A stretch of DNA of 64,000 nt, from NCBI RefSeq assembly GCF_014647035.1, contig NZ_BMOK01000012.1, positions 46,030 to 110,029 of the forward strand. The letters run 5' to 3'. The position numbers and the translations under genes were made by a program. This DNA is from Sporolactobacillus putidus. Its GTDB lineage: Bacteria > Bacillota > Bacilli > Bacillales > Sporolactobacillaceae. The notes beneath the pieces were generated by a model, which saw only the letters and a list, made by a program, of their open reading frames with translations, made no database searches and was not told the origin of the DNA. Numbering within the stretch: position 1 is the first letter of the stretch; each line of letters starts with the position of its first letter. Below are positions 39,126 through 48,413 of this stretch, one piece after another.

Positions 39126-39182
39126 CTCAGTCTTGGGAAAGCCAGTCAAGGACAGCACTTGACAGCCTTTCCCAAGACTGAG
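39126..39182. repeat. Long imperfect palindrome at the left edge of the ISL3 element
   Basis: CTCAGTCTTGGGAAAG (39126-39141) pairs perfectly with CTTTCCCAAGACTGAG (39167-39182); inside, GTCAAG pairs with CTTGAC around a 7-nt loop. No U-tract follows. The ISL3 element's probable left end begins right after it. Confidence 0.8.
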
Positions 39183-39208
39183 GGGGTGTCATTAGTCCAA
39201 GAAGGGAA

Positions 39209-40453
39209 TTATTTAGCCTTAGGAGGCTCAACCTTGATGTCCAGCTTATTCACTGTGGCGTAAATCATCGAGACGTAGTTTTTTATCGACCTGTACCCTC
39301 GGGCCTTGCGTTTGGATGCCTGAATTAAGCTGTTAATCCCCTCAAGGAATCCGTTTGTCATTTTTGAGATGAACCAGCGAAGGATGCCCTGGGCATGACC
39401 TCTGATCGTCTTGGCGACATCCTTAATCGGCTGAAGTTGTGATCGAACAGCCCAATCACACCAGGCCTCTAAATAAAACGGGGCTAGAAATTTATTCTGC
39501 AGCCATAGTCTTTGCAGGGACAATTTGATGCGATAGGCGCGCCCCGTTTTCAAGTCGGCATCCTTTAACTGGGTGAGCTTGGCCTGCTGGTGTCCTGTCA
39601 GGTTCTCCGGATTCTTCAGCCAGATATAGCGTGTCTTTTTCAAATCAGGCTGATGAGCGGCTTCCGACCGGCGCACCCGGTCAACGGCTTCGTTGACCAT
39701 CTTTAAGATATGGAATTTATCGAACGTGATCTGAGCCTGCGGAAAATATTCCGCAACACCGCTGATAAAGGCCTGAGACATATCGCAACACACTTCCTGT
39801 ATCTGACTGGGTGCCACGCCTTTTTCTTTGAGAAAATCCTTAAAAGACCGCAGGCCGTCTGCTCCCTTGCCCTCAACGGCGAGGAGGACACGTTTTGTAT
39901 CTAGATCAACAAAAAGCGTCACATACTGATGGCCGCGTTTGGATGAGGTCTCATCAATAGCGATTCTTTTCACAGAGGTGAGGTCACATGCTTCCATGCC
40001 CTTCTGAACATAATAATGGAAGACGCGCCAGAGGCGTGTATCATGTTCTCCAACTTCCCTGGCAACGGCATTGACCGGCATCTCTTTCATTAAGCTCATT
40101 ACTTTGGCTTCAAAGAACCAGGTAAAACCTGCCCCTTTCCGTGCCCAATCAATCGACACGGTCCGGATCTTTCCACAGCGGTCACATTCCACCCGGGGAA
40201 ACCGGGCATGCAGGTAAGTTGGGTATTGCCAGAAGTCCAAATGTCGCCAGATTCGGTCTTCGTCAACGAGATCATACGCCTTGGCGTGCGGCTGTCCGCA
40301 ATGGGGGCAAGTAAACGAGGACCCCCTGTGAAAATCAAGATAAATGTGCAGGCCTCCATTTTTCTGATCCAGTTCATAGTCCGTGACGTACCATGGTGCT
40401 TTGATATTCAATGCCATTTCAAAAGCGGAGTAGGCTTTATCAAAATCTTTCAT
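39209..40453 (-). CDS. ISL3-family transposase
   Basis: The 414-residue transposase starts at ATG 40453 after GAGGTGAAG. It has the ISL3 zinc finger (CPHCGQPH... VECDRCGKIRTV), the DDE_Tnp_ISL3 core with IAIDETSSKRGHQYVT, VCCDMSQAFISGV and FDKFHILKMVNEAVD, and the C-terminal SKMTNGFLEGINSLIQASKRKARGYRS. It appears intact. Possible terminal repeats are GGGTGTCATTAGTCC near 39184 and GGGTTTATAGACTAG (minus) near 40525, only loosely alike. It lies between the palindrome and acxR. Confidence 0.93.
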   Translation of the reverse strand: MKDFDKAYSAFEMALNIKAPWYVTDYELDQKNGGLHIYLDFHRGSSFTCPHCGQPHAKAYDLVDEDRIWRHLDFWQYPTYLHARFPRVECDRCGKIRTVSIDWARKGAGFTWFFEAKVMSLMKEMPVNAVAREVGEHDTRLWRVFHYYVQKGMEACDLTSVKRIAIDETSSKRGHQYVTLFVDLDTKRVLLAVEGKGADGLRSFKDFLKEKGVAPSQIQEVCCDMSQAFISGVAEYFPQAQITFDKFHILKMVNEAVDRVRRSEAAHQPDLKKTRYIWLKNPENLTGHQQAKLTQLKDADLKTGRAYRIKLSLQRLWLQNKFLAPFYLEAWCDWAVRSQLQPIKDVAKTIRGHAQGILRWFISKMTNGFLEGINSLIQASKRKARGYRSIKNYVSMIYATVNKLDIKVEPPKAK

Positions 40454-40561
40454 TGTTTCTTCACCTCTGGGTATTTTCAAAGTTTGTTACCCAGTATGGA
40501 CTATAAAACTAGTCTATAAACCCATATTTTTTAGCGAAGAGGCATTTTTTTAACATCAACG

Positions 40562-42556
40562 TTATCTGAGTCTGAGCCTGTATTTCTTTAGCTTTCGATA
40601 TAGAGTGGAGCGAGCGATGTTCAATTTTTTAGCGACCGCCGATATGTTCCAGCCGCTCTCTTCTAAAAGTTGAAGCAATATTTTTTTTTCTTCCGCATCT
40701 AACGGAGACATATTCGCCACTGCGTCGTCCGTAGATAAATGATTCCCATTTTCTATTAAATAACTAGGCAAATGCTCCATTTTGATGAATGAAGATTCGC
40801 TGAAAATAACGGCGTGTTCCAGAACATTTTGCAGCTCTCTAATGTTGCCCGGCCATGAGTATTCTAAAAAAAATGACAACGCATGATCCGAAATTGACAG
40901 GCTGCTTTTTTCATATTTTTCAACGAATTGTTTTAAAAAATAATTTGTAATCGGTAAAATATCATCTTTTCGTTCACGGAGGGGCGGAATGGTTACTGAC
41001 ACGACATTAAGACGATAAAATAAATCTTTACGGAATCCTCCATTTTTACAAAGGGCGAGCAAGTTTTTGTTCGTTGCGGCAATGATCCTGACATCTACTG
41101 GGATAGGTTGAGAAGATCCTAGTCTGGTGACTTCTCTCTCTTGCAGAACTCTGAGCAGGTGAATTTGTGAGTCAAGCGGCATTTCGCCGATCTCATCCAA
41201 AAAGAGAGTGCCTCCGTTTGCCTCTTCAAAGATCCCCTTTTTCCCGCCTGCCATGCCACCGGTGAATGTTCCCCGTTCATACCCGAACAATTCACTGCTT
41301 ACTAACTCTTTTGGGATCGCACCGCAGTTAATAGCCAAAAACGGTTTACGGTGTTTGTTGCTTGATCGGTGAATGGTCCGCGCGATTTTTTCCTTCCCGG
41401 TGCCGCTTTCGCCTAATACAATAATCGGCACATTCGATGAAGCGGTCTTGCGGCATTTATTTATTGCCGCCGCAAAAGATTTTGAATGTCCAATCACCTC
41501 AGCCCAAGGTCCGGCCTGCGCAGCGATTTCTGATGGAGATTCGGATGTTCTCCCGGCGTCAGCGTCTTTTAATACAATCAAATAACCGGCAAGAGCCTTA
41601 TGAAAATAAATGGGTTCAATATCGATGACCAGAAAATTTTGAATCAAGCATGCATTTGCAACAGGATTTGAGCTGGAATCTTGCGGTGCATGTATATAGT
41701 CCTTGATTAAGGATTGAAAATCAGGATGGTTAGATAACTTTGAGGCGGGAGATAGTTTGAAAAAGTGAGCCAGCTTTTCACTGCTTTTAACAACAAAAAA
41801 GTCGCGGTTAAGCACCAAAACATGATCGGTTTTCCATTTATCAGTTGAGCGGAAAAAAGTTTCTACTAGATGACAGGTTTTTTCCAAGTAGCTTTCCGCC
41901 AGCTTTGTTTCTATCAATTGAGCAATCGACACTGCCAGCCCTAATGTGTGGGGCTGGGCGTGGGTCCAAATTCCTGTGAAATCAATGGTTCCGATGATTT
42001 CCTGTGTAACAGGATGAAAGATAGGTGCGGAGGAGCATGACCAGGGATGGCAGCCGTGGCAAAAATGCTCGGCGGAAAAAATCTGAATCGGGACCTTCGT
42101 GACAATGCTAGTGCCAATCGCATTCGTGCCCGCAGTACTTTCGCTCCAGTCCATACCGGCAGCAAAATTCATTTTTTCGGCGCTGCGAATGGTCGGCGGA
42201 TCGCCTTTTAAGTAAATAATTCGGCCATTTTGATCAGACAACGTGATCAGATGGCCTGTTTCGGACATTTTATGAAATAATTCATCGATAATCGGCTTTG
42301 CAACCCGATAGATCTCCGATGTTTTTAGCAAATGGTTCAACTCTTGATCAGTTAATATCTGCTTTGTTCGCAACTGCGCAGGATCGACGCCTGCATGATG
42401 ACAACGTCTCCAGGAATGCAAAACACTTTCTCTGATCTTATCCAATATAGCCTCTTCTCGACATTTTACAACATACATATCCCACAAATTTTCTAATTCC
42501 TTTGTTTTACTGGGCAAGTCATGTGTTGAGAAAATGGATAGATAAGGATTCCGCAT
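40562..42556 (-). CDS. acxR: AcxR/AcoR-type sigma-54 activator of acetone carboxylase
   Basis: This 664-residue enhancer-binding protein should activate the divergent acxABC operon with sigma-54 RNA polymerase. The N-terminal half has an AcoR-like GAF sensor region (GMDWSESTAGTNAIGTSI, then HFCHGCHPWSCSSAPIF) likely to sense the inducer. The AAA domain has GESGTGKEKIAR near residue 384 and GGTLFLDEIGEMP. A Fis-type HTH ends the protein (NISAVAKKLNIARSTLYRKL). The sigma-54 contact loop reads GTFTGG instead of GAFTGA. GGGAGGAC precedes the ATG. Inducer (acetone or a related ketone/alcohol) is inference. Confidence 0.9.
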   Translation of the reverse strand: MRNPYLSIFSTHDLPSKTKELENLWDMYVVKCREEAILDKIRESVLHSWRRCHHAGVDPAQLRTKQILTDQELNHLLKTSEIYRVAKPIIDELFHKMSETGHLITLSDQNGRIIYLKGDPPTIRSAEKMNFAAGMDWSESTAGTNAIGTSIVTKVPIQIFSAEHFCHGCHPWSCSSAPIFHPVTQEIIGTIDFTGIWTHAQPHTLGLAVSIAQLIETKLAESYLEKTCHLVETFFRSTDKWKTDHVLVLNRDFFVVKSSEKLAHFFKLSPASKLSNHPDFQSLIKDYIHAPQDSSSNPVANACLIQNFLVIDIEPIYFHKALAGYLIVLKDADAGRTSESPSEIAAQAGPWAEVIGHSKSFAAAINKCRKTASSNVPIIVLGESGTGKEKIARTIHRSSNKHRKPFLAINCGAIPKELVSSELFGYERGTFTGGMAGGKKGIFEEANGGTLFLDEIGEMPLDSQIHLLRVLQEREVTRLGSSQPIPVDVRIIAATNKNLLALCKNGGFRKDLFYRLNVVSVTIPPLRERKDDILPITNYFLKQFVEKYEKSSLSISDHALSFFLEYSWPGNIRELQNVLEHAVIFSESSFIKMEHLPSYLIENGNHLSTDDAVANMSPLDAEEKKILLQLLEESGWNISAVAKKLNIARSTLYRKLKKYRLRLR

Positions 42557-42700
42557 CTCTGTCCTCCCTGCCTGAAGAGTTCAAGGTCATTTTAACATTT
42601 CATACTGAAAAAAGAAATGAAAATGCTTTCAAATTGTGAACAGCTTAGGCAACAACAAGGAGCAAAAAGACGGAGCAGTTGTGCACATGCATAAAACAAT

Positions 42701-42731
42701 TGTAGCGATACAGCTGTAGCGATCCGCAACA
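42701..42731. promoter_or_regulatory. Upstream activator site candidate for AcxR
   Basis: TGTAGCG-ATC-CGCAACA (42715-42731) is a palindrome with one mismatch, and a second TGTAGCG half-site lies 14 bp upstream (42701-42707). The position, about 55-100 bp before the -24/-12 promoter, suits an enhancer-binding protein, and the TGT...ACA form resembles AcoR-type sites. Confidence 0.65.
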
Positions 42732-42783
42732 ATTCATCCGGTTTATTAAGCTAAAAAGACGAATGTTTTTATCTTTTGGAAAT

Positions 42784-42799
42784 TGGCACGATCCTTGCA
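42784..42799 (+). promoter_or_regulatory. Sigma-54 (-24/-12) promoter of acxABC
   Basis: TGGCACG-N4-TTGCA matches the sigma-54 consensus with GG at 42785-42786 and GC at 42797-42798, exactly 12 bp apart. It lies about 45 bp upstream of the acxA start, and acxR is a sigma-54 activator. Confidence 0.93.
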
Positions 42800-42843
42800 T
42801 TGAATATTGCTGAGCACGAAATAAGCTTGAAAGGGGAGAAAAA

Positions 42844-44991
42844 ATGAGGACAGATAAAACGAAAAAGGCACAGATTCTGGCAATCGATGCCGGCGGTACG
42901 ATGACCGATACGTTCATCATTGATGATCACGGTGATTTTGTCGTTGGAAAGGCGCAGTCAACGCCGGAAGATGAATCGATCGGCTTGCTGAACTCCGCAA
43001 GAGATGCACTCACATACTGGGGGTCAAGTGTCGAGGATGAATTTCCGAAGCTCCTGGCCGGTGTGTACTCCGGTACAGCGATGCTCAACCGTCTCGTGTC
43101 GAGAAACGGGCGCCGTGTCGGTTTGATCGTCAACAAAGGGATGGAGGATTTCCACCGTATGGGCCGGGGGATTCAGTCTTATTTAGGCTATTCCTATTCC
43201 GACCGGCTGCATTTAAATACTCACCGTTTTGATCCGCCGCTTGTACCCAGGGAATGGACGAAAGGGATTACCGAAAGAGTGGATCTTTTTGGAAGCGTTA
43301 TCATTCCGCTTTATGAACAAGAAGTCGAACCGGCTGTTTTGGAATTGCTCAAGCAAGATGTGGAAGCGATTGTGATAAGCTTGCTTCACTCTTATAAGTA
43401 TCCGGCCCATGAACGCAGGATCAGAGATATTGCTAGGGAAACAATAAAGAAAGCGGCAAAAGACATCCCTGTTTTTGCTTCGGTTGACTACTATCCTGTG
43501 AGAAAAGAAACCCATCGGACCAATACTACGATCATAGAAGCTTATGCAGCCGATCCATCTCGTGAGACATTGGCAAAAATCGATCGCATGTTGAAAGCGC
43601 ATGGGGCAGATTTTGATCTCCGTGTCATGGCGAGCCACGGCGGAACGATTAGCACACAGGCAAATGAACTGGCAAGAACACTGGTTTCCGGCCCAATCGG
43701 CGGCGTCATTGGTGCGAAATATCTTGGCGAACATCTTGGTATCCGTAATATCGCCTGTTCGGATATCGGAGGCACGAGCTTTGATATGGCGCTTATCACT
43801 CAAGGAGATTTAAGCATCAATACAAGTCCGGATATGGCAAGATTGGTTCTATCACTGCCGCTTGTTGCGATGGATACAGTTGGAGCGGGGGCCGGCAGTT
43901 TTGTCAGAATCGATCCGAATTTCAAATCTTTAACACTGGGGCCGGACAGCGCTGGCTCGAAAGTGGGCGTCTGTTATCCGGAAGGCGGTTTGAATACGGT
44001 GACGGTCACCGACTGCCATGTTATTCTCGGGTTAATCAACCCAAATAACTTTCTTGGCGGCGAGGTTCAGCTTGATCCCGATCGCGCCTATGCAGCGGTG
44101 AAAGAACAGATTGCCGATCCACTGGGATTAACGGTGGAGGATGCGGCCTACGGTGTGATTGACTTGCTTGAGTCGCAGTTGCGCAATTATCTGGAATCAA
44201 TGATTTTAGGCAAAGGCTATTCACCTTCACAGTATGTCTGCTTTTCATACGGCGGCGGCGGACCGCTTCATACGGCAGGCTATACAAAGAACCTCGGATT
44301 CGAAGATGTGCTTGTTCCTGCATGGGCCGCCGGATTTTCCGCATTTGGCTGCGGAGCAGCGGATTTCGAATACCGCTATGATAAAACACTCGATATCAAT
44401 GTTGACGCCGATGCTGAGGATGACCAAAAGCTGATCGGCGGCAGAGAATTACAGCACGTCTGGGATGAATTAATGGAAAAAGTAGCCGGGGAATTTGAAA
44501 AAAACCAGTTTGACAAAGAAGATGTTGATTTCCGCCTTTATTTCCGGATGCAGTATCAGGGACAATTAAATGATCTGGAAATCGAAGCGCCGATAAAGAC
44601 ATTTCGCCGTGTTGATGACTGGGATGCGCTAGTGGAGGCTTTCGAAGCGACCTATACGAGAGTTTACGCAAAGGCGGCCACATCGCCTGAACTTGGTTAT
44701 AGTATCACAGGCGCAATCATCCGCGGTGTTGTGGAAGTCGCCAAGCCGAGAATTTCGGAGGAGCCGTCCGAAGGTGAAACGCCGCCGGCAGACGCTTTTC
44801 TTGGCAAACGCAGTGTGTACTGGAAAGGAGAATGGCTAAAAGCGGATATTTGGGAAATGGAAAAATTGAAACCGGGGAATCGTATTCAATCCTTCGCCAT
44901 TCTTGAATCGCCGGCCACTACCTTTGTTATACCGACCGGATTTGAAACGTATCTGGATGCTCATCGCATTTTTCACTTGAAAGAACTTTAA
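42844..44991 (+). CDS. acxA: Acetone carboxylase beta subunit (HyuA family)
   Basis: Acetone carboxylase (alpha2-beta2-gamma2) carboxylates acetone to acetoacetate with ATP. This 715-residue subunit has the length of Xanthobacter AcxA (~717). It belongs to the hydantoinase/oxoprolinase A family: AIDAGGTMTDTFIIDDHGDF at the N-terminus, SDIGGTSFDMALI near residue 303 (ATPase fold), and FSYGGGGPLHTAGY near 465. It probably phosphorylates acetone and bicarbonate. AAAGGGGAG precedes the ATG. It is the first gene of acxABC, behind a sigma-54 promoter. Confidence 0.93.
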   Translation: MRTDKTKKAQILAIDAGGTMTDTFIIDDHGDFVVGKAQSTPEDESIGLLNSARDALTYWGSSVEDEFPKLLAGVYSGTAMLNRLVSRNGRRVGLIVNKGMEDFHRMGRGIQSYLGYSYSDRLHLNTHRFDPPLVPREWTKGITERVDLFGSVIIPLYEQEVEPAVLELLKQDVEAIVISLLHSYKYPAHERRIRDIARETIKKAAKDIPVFASVDYYPVRKETHRTNTTIIEAYAADPSRETLAKIDRMLKAHGADFDLRVMASHGGTISTQANELARTLVSGPIGGVIGAKYLGEHLGIRNIACSDIGGTSFDMALITQGDLSINTSPDMARLVLSLPLVAMDTVGAGAGSFVRIDPNFKSLTLGPDSAGSKVGVCYPEGGLNTVTVTDCHVILGLINPNNFLGGEVQLDPDRAYAAVKEQIADPLGLTVEDAAYGVIDLLESQLRNYLESMILGKGYSPSQYVCFSYGGGGPLHTAGYTKNLGFEDVLVPAWAAGFSAFGCGAADFEYRYDKTLDINVDADAEDDQKLIGGRELQHVWDELMEKVAGEFEKNQFDKEDVDFRLYFRMQYQGQLNDLEIEAPIKTFRRVDDWDALVEAFEATYTRVYAKAATSPELGYSITGAIIRGVVEVAKPRISEEPSEGETPPADAFLGKRSVYWKGEWLKADIWEMEKLKPGNRIQSFAILESPATTFVIPTGFETYLDAHRIFHLKEL

Positions 44992-45012
44992 CTGTAAAAG
45001 GAGGTTTGCCGC

Positions 45013-47286
45013 ATGGCGAAAATCGATAAACGATTGAACAGCCGTAAAAACATTGGCTGGGACGGGAAAACGCTTCAGCAAATGCGCAGGGAGATTGATG
45101 ATCTCAGCCGTGAAACCGGATATTATGCCGGATTAAGGACACTGCCGTTAAAAGAAAGCGATCCGATCCGCTATGAAAAAATCTTCTCAAAACTGCGCGG
45201 AGGCATTGTGCACGCCAGGGAAACAGCCAAAAAAGTTGCCGCTTCACCGATTGTTGAACAAGAAGGGGAATTATGTTTTACGCTTTACACACCGGACGCC
45301 GATTCAATTGTGACATCAACCGGTATTATTATTCATGTCGGTACAATGGGTGCTGCTATTAAATATATGATTAAAAATGATTATGAAGTGAACCCGGGTA
45401 TTGAGGATGGCGATATTTTCTGCAATAATGACTGCCAAATCGGGAATGTTCACCCTTGCGATGTCCATACGATTGTTCCGATTTTTTATCAAGATGAGCT
45501 GATAGGCTGGGTCGGCGGTGTCACGCACGTTATTGATGTCGGCGCAACGGCGCCGGGAAGCATGACCGTCGGGCCGGTGACCCGTTATGACGACGGTTAT
45601 CAAGTAGCCTGCCGGAAAATCGGCAAGGACGATACCTTGCTGAAAGACTGGGTCATCGAAAGCCAGCGCTCGGTACGGACAACAAAATACTGGCTGCTTG
45701 ATGAGCGGACGCGTATTGCTGGGTGCCATATGATCCGGGATCTTGTTCTCGACATCATCAAAGAAGAGGGCGTGGACACCTATAAACATTTTATTCGCGA
45801 AGTGATTGAAGATGGCCGGAGAGGCTTTGTCAATCAAGTGAAGACTTTGCTGATTCCGGGGAAATACCGCCAAGTTTCATTCGTTGACGTTCCTTATGAA
45901 AGCCTTGACGTTCCTCCGTACGCCCGCATCAATACAATTATGCATGCGCCTACCGAACTCACGGTTCACAAAGATGGAAAATTTCAGATCAACTTTGAAG
46001 GGGTAAATCGTTGGGGATGGCACAGTTATAATGCAACACCGGTTTCTATTACGAGCGGGATATGGGTCATGATGTCCCAAACGCTCATTCCCAATGATCG
46101 TGTCAATGACGGGGCGCTGTATGCGAGCAGCTTTGATCTCCCGTATGGTTCATGGCTCAATCCGGATGATATCCGCACCGCGCACAGCTACGCCTGGCAT
46201 TTTCTTGTTTCTGCATGGAGTCCATTATGGCGCGCGCTCAGCCGCAACTACTTTGCCCGCGGTTATTTAGAAGAAGTGAACGCCGGGAATGCAAATACGT
46301 CTAATTGGCTGCAAGGCGGCGGATATAATCAGTTTAACGAAAATCACGCGGTGAATAGTTTTGAATCGGCGGCGGAAGGGGTCGGTGCAGGTGCAGTCAA
46401 GGACGGCATCAGCCATGCGGCGGCGATTTGGAATCCTGAAGGTGATATGGGTGACATGGAAATTTGGGAACTGGCTGAACCGCTTCTTTATCTAGGACGC
46501 AGCGTTAAGCCGAATACGGCAGGTTATGGAAAATACCGTGGCGGCTACGGTTATGAGACACTGCGAATGGTGTACGGGGCGAAGGATTGGACAATGTTTT
46601 TTATGGGCAACGGCTATATGTCCAGTGACTGCGGTTTGATGGGTGGCTATCCCGCCGCTTCAGGTTACCGTTTTGAAGCGCATGGGACAGATTTGAAGGA
46701 GCGGATTGAAAAAGGGTTGCCGATTCCGACCGGAGGAGACAGTGATCCGGACTATCCTGAATATGAGAAATTAATGGAAGCAAAAGAAATCATTCGCGAT
46801 AAGCAATCGATTACGACTGAAACCATTTTTGATAATTATGATCTTTATTTGAACTACCTCCGCGGAGGTCCGGGATTTGGCGATCCGCTTGAACGTCTGC
46901 CGAAAAATATTGAAAACGATTTAAATGAAGGCCTCATTCTGCCGCGTTATGCAGAAAATGTATATGGCGCGAATGTCAGCAAAAATGAGAAAGGAAAGTA
47001 TATTGTCGATGAGAAGATGACGGAAAAACGCCGCAAACAAATAAGAAAAGATCGACTCAGGCGCGGAGTTCCCACAGGCGAGTGGATGGAGGCAGAGAAA
47101 GAAAACATTTTAAAGAAAGAAGCATCCGTTCAAGTCCAGCATATGTATGCGGGCAGTTTTGCGCTCAACGAAAACTTCGCAAAAGAATTTAAAGCGTTTT
47201 GGAATTTGCCGGAAGAGTGGAATCTGACAGAAGATGAGTTGGGAATTCCAGTATTTGGGGCGAAAATAAAAAAGAACAACAAATAA
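45013..47286 (+). CDS. acxB: Acetone carboxylase alpha subunit (HyuB family)
   Basis: The 757-residue protein matches AcxB in length (~776) and belongs to the hydantoinase B/oxoprolinase family. Conserved stretches include DGDIFCNNDCQIGNVHPCDV near residue 137 (probable metal site), GGVTHVIDVGATAPGSM, and RGGYGYETLRMVYG in the C-terminal half. It should hold the Mn site where phosphoenol-acetone is carboxylated. AAAGGAGG precedes the ATG, 21 bp after acxA. Confidence 0.93.
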   Translation: MAKIDKRLNSRKNIGWDGKTLQQMRREIDDLSRETGYYAGLRTLPLKESDPIRYEKIFSKLRGGIVHARETAKKVAASPIVEQEGELCFTLYTPDADSIVTSTGIIIHVGTMGAAIKYMIKNDYEVNPGIEDGDIFCNNDCQIGNVHPCDVHTIVPIFYQDELIGWVGGVTHVIDVGATAPGSMTVGPVTRYDDGYQVACRKIGKDDTLLKDWVIESQRSVRTTKYWLLDERTRIAGCHMIRDLVLDIIKEEGVDTYKHFIREVIEDGRRGFVNQVKTLLIPGKYRQVSFVDVPYESLDVPPYARINTIMHAPTELTVHKDGKFQINFEGVNRWGWHSYNATPVSITSGIWVMMSQTLIPNDRVNDGALYASSFDLPYGSWLNPDDIRTAHSYAWHFLVSAWSPLWRALSRNYFARGYLEEVNAGNANTSNWLQGGGYNQFNENHAVNSFESAAEGVGAGAVKDGISHAAAIWNPEGDMGDMEIWELAEPLLYLGRSVKPNTAGYGKYRGGYGYETLRMVYGAKDWTMFFMGNGYMSSDCGLMGGYPAASGYRFEAHGTDLKERIEKGLPIPTGGDSDPDYPEYEKLMEAKEIIRDKQSITTETIFDNYDLYLNYLRGGPGFGDPLERLPKNIENDLNEGLILPRYAENVYGANVSKNEKGKYIVDEKMTEKRRKQIRKDRLRRGVPTGEWMEAEKENILKKEASVQVQHMYAGSFALNENFAKEFKAFWNLPEEWNLTEDELGIPVFGAKIKKNNK

Positions 47287-47306
47287 ATAGTAAATGGGGT
47301 GAGAAC

Positions 47307-47810
47307 ATGACGCAATATGACCGCAAAACCATTGAGGAACTAATCGATGGGACGATTGATTTTTATAAGCTAAAAGAGATGCTTTCCAACTTTAAGGATG
47401 CCGATCGATTTGAAAAGTATATCAGTATCCTGCAGGAAAGAGTCAAATGGGAGGATCTGATTCTGCTGCCAGCCGGTCTGCATTTATATTATGTACAGAA
47501 ACCAGAGGGCAGCAGAGTGGTCAAATGTGATTGCGGACATGAATTTTGTGAGGCGGGGGATAACTGGAAGCTCCATGCGCTGATCTATGTTCGGGATACC
47601 CCGGAAAAACTGGCGGAACTGTATCCAAACATGCTGGCCCCTGATCCGAAGTGGCAGGTTATTCGCGAATATTACTGCCCATCATGTGCAACGCAGCTCG
47701 AAGTGGAAGCTGTCACGCCTTGGTATCCGATATTGCAAGATTTTGAACCCGATATTGATGCCTTTTATACTGAGTGGCTGCATCGGCCGCTCCCTCAGAC
47801 GAAGTCATGA
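47307..47810 (+). CDS. acxC: Acetone carboxylase gamma subunit
   Basis: The 167-residue protein is the small third subunit; Xanthobacter AcxC has a similar length (~168). It has four cysteines in two pairs, VKCDCGHEFC (about residue 72) and YYCPSCATQLEVE (about 118), probably a zinc site. GGGGTGAG precedes the ATG, 20 bp after acxB. With acxA and acxB it completes the enzyme; the set should let the cell use acetone, possibly from its own or neighbouring solvent fermentation. Confidence 0.92.
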   Translation: MTQYDRKTIEELIDGTIDFYKLKEMLSNFKDADRFEKYISILQERVKWEDLILLPAGLHLYYVQKPEGSRVVKCDCGHEFCEAGDNWKLHALIYVRDTPEKLAELYPNMLAPDPKWQVIREYYCPSCATQLEVEAVTPWYPILQDFEPDIDAFYTEWLHRPLPQTKS

Positions 47811-47815
47811 CCAGT

Positions 47816-47841
47816 AAGCCGGCGGCATAATCCGTCGGCTT
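47816..47841 (+). terminator. Hairpin after acxC, probable terminator
   Basis: AAGCCGGCGG pairs with CCGTCGGCTT (one G-U) around CATAAT. The following sequence is only weakly U-rich. Confidence 0.6.
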
Positions 47842-47947
47842 ATCATCTTGTGCACTGGGCATGGGCGACAGATAGCTGCCCGCTGGAGGCAATGCAGGAG
47901 TGCTCAGCAACGGAAACACTCAGCGACAGATACGGATTCGTGCATCA

Positions 47948-48258
47948 ATGATAGAAAAAGTTGTGGACCCTCGAAACTTATGGAAAGCAATCCAGAAAGT
48001 AAAGGCGAATCATGGCGCGCCGGGCATTGACGGCATCACCGTGGACGAACTGGAAAGTCAGGTTCGGAAATACTACCGGCCGCTGATTCGGAAACTTAAA
48101 GCGGACGCCTACAGGCCCCAACCGGTCAAACGGGTGCATCTTCCTAAGCCGCCGGACGGGATCCGGCAAACTGGGCATCCCCCGGGAACTGGACCGAATG
48201 ATCCAACAGGCCATCTGCCAAGTGTTGATGCCGGTGCTCGACCCCCTGTTTCCTCCCT
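47948..48258 (+). pseudogene. Group II intron reverse transcriptase fragment (LtrA-like)
   Basis: The frame begins IEKVVDPRNLWKAIQKVK and reads APGIDGITVDELE and YRPQPVKRVHLPKPPDG, the N-terminus of group II intron RTs. Near 48160 the frame shifts; the next frame continues KLGIPRELDRMIQQAICQVL before the homology stops at about 48258. The catalytic YADD region, maturase domain and intron RNA domains are absent, so it is a dead fragment. The 47842-47947 stretch may be the intron's upstream part. Confidence 0.8.
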
Positions 48259-48413
48259 GAGATGAATTTACACATAAAAAGACTCGATAGGAATTTTTGA
48301 AATAACATCGAATATATTTATGTCGATTCTAGAATTAATCTTAAAGAATAAAAAGTGTTTAAACTTGTTTAAAAGTGGAATTTAGAACCGTATTCCGGGA
48401 AGGAAGAGTTTTC

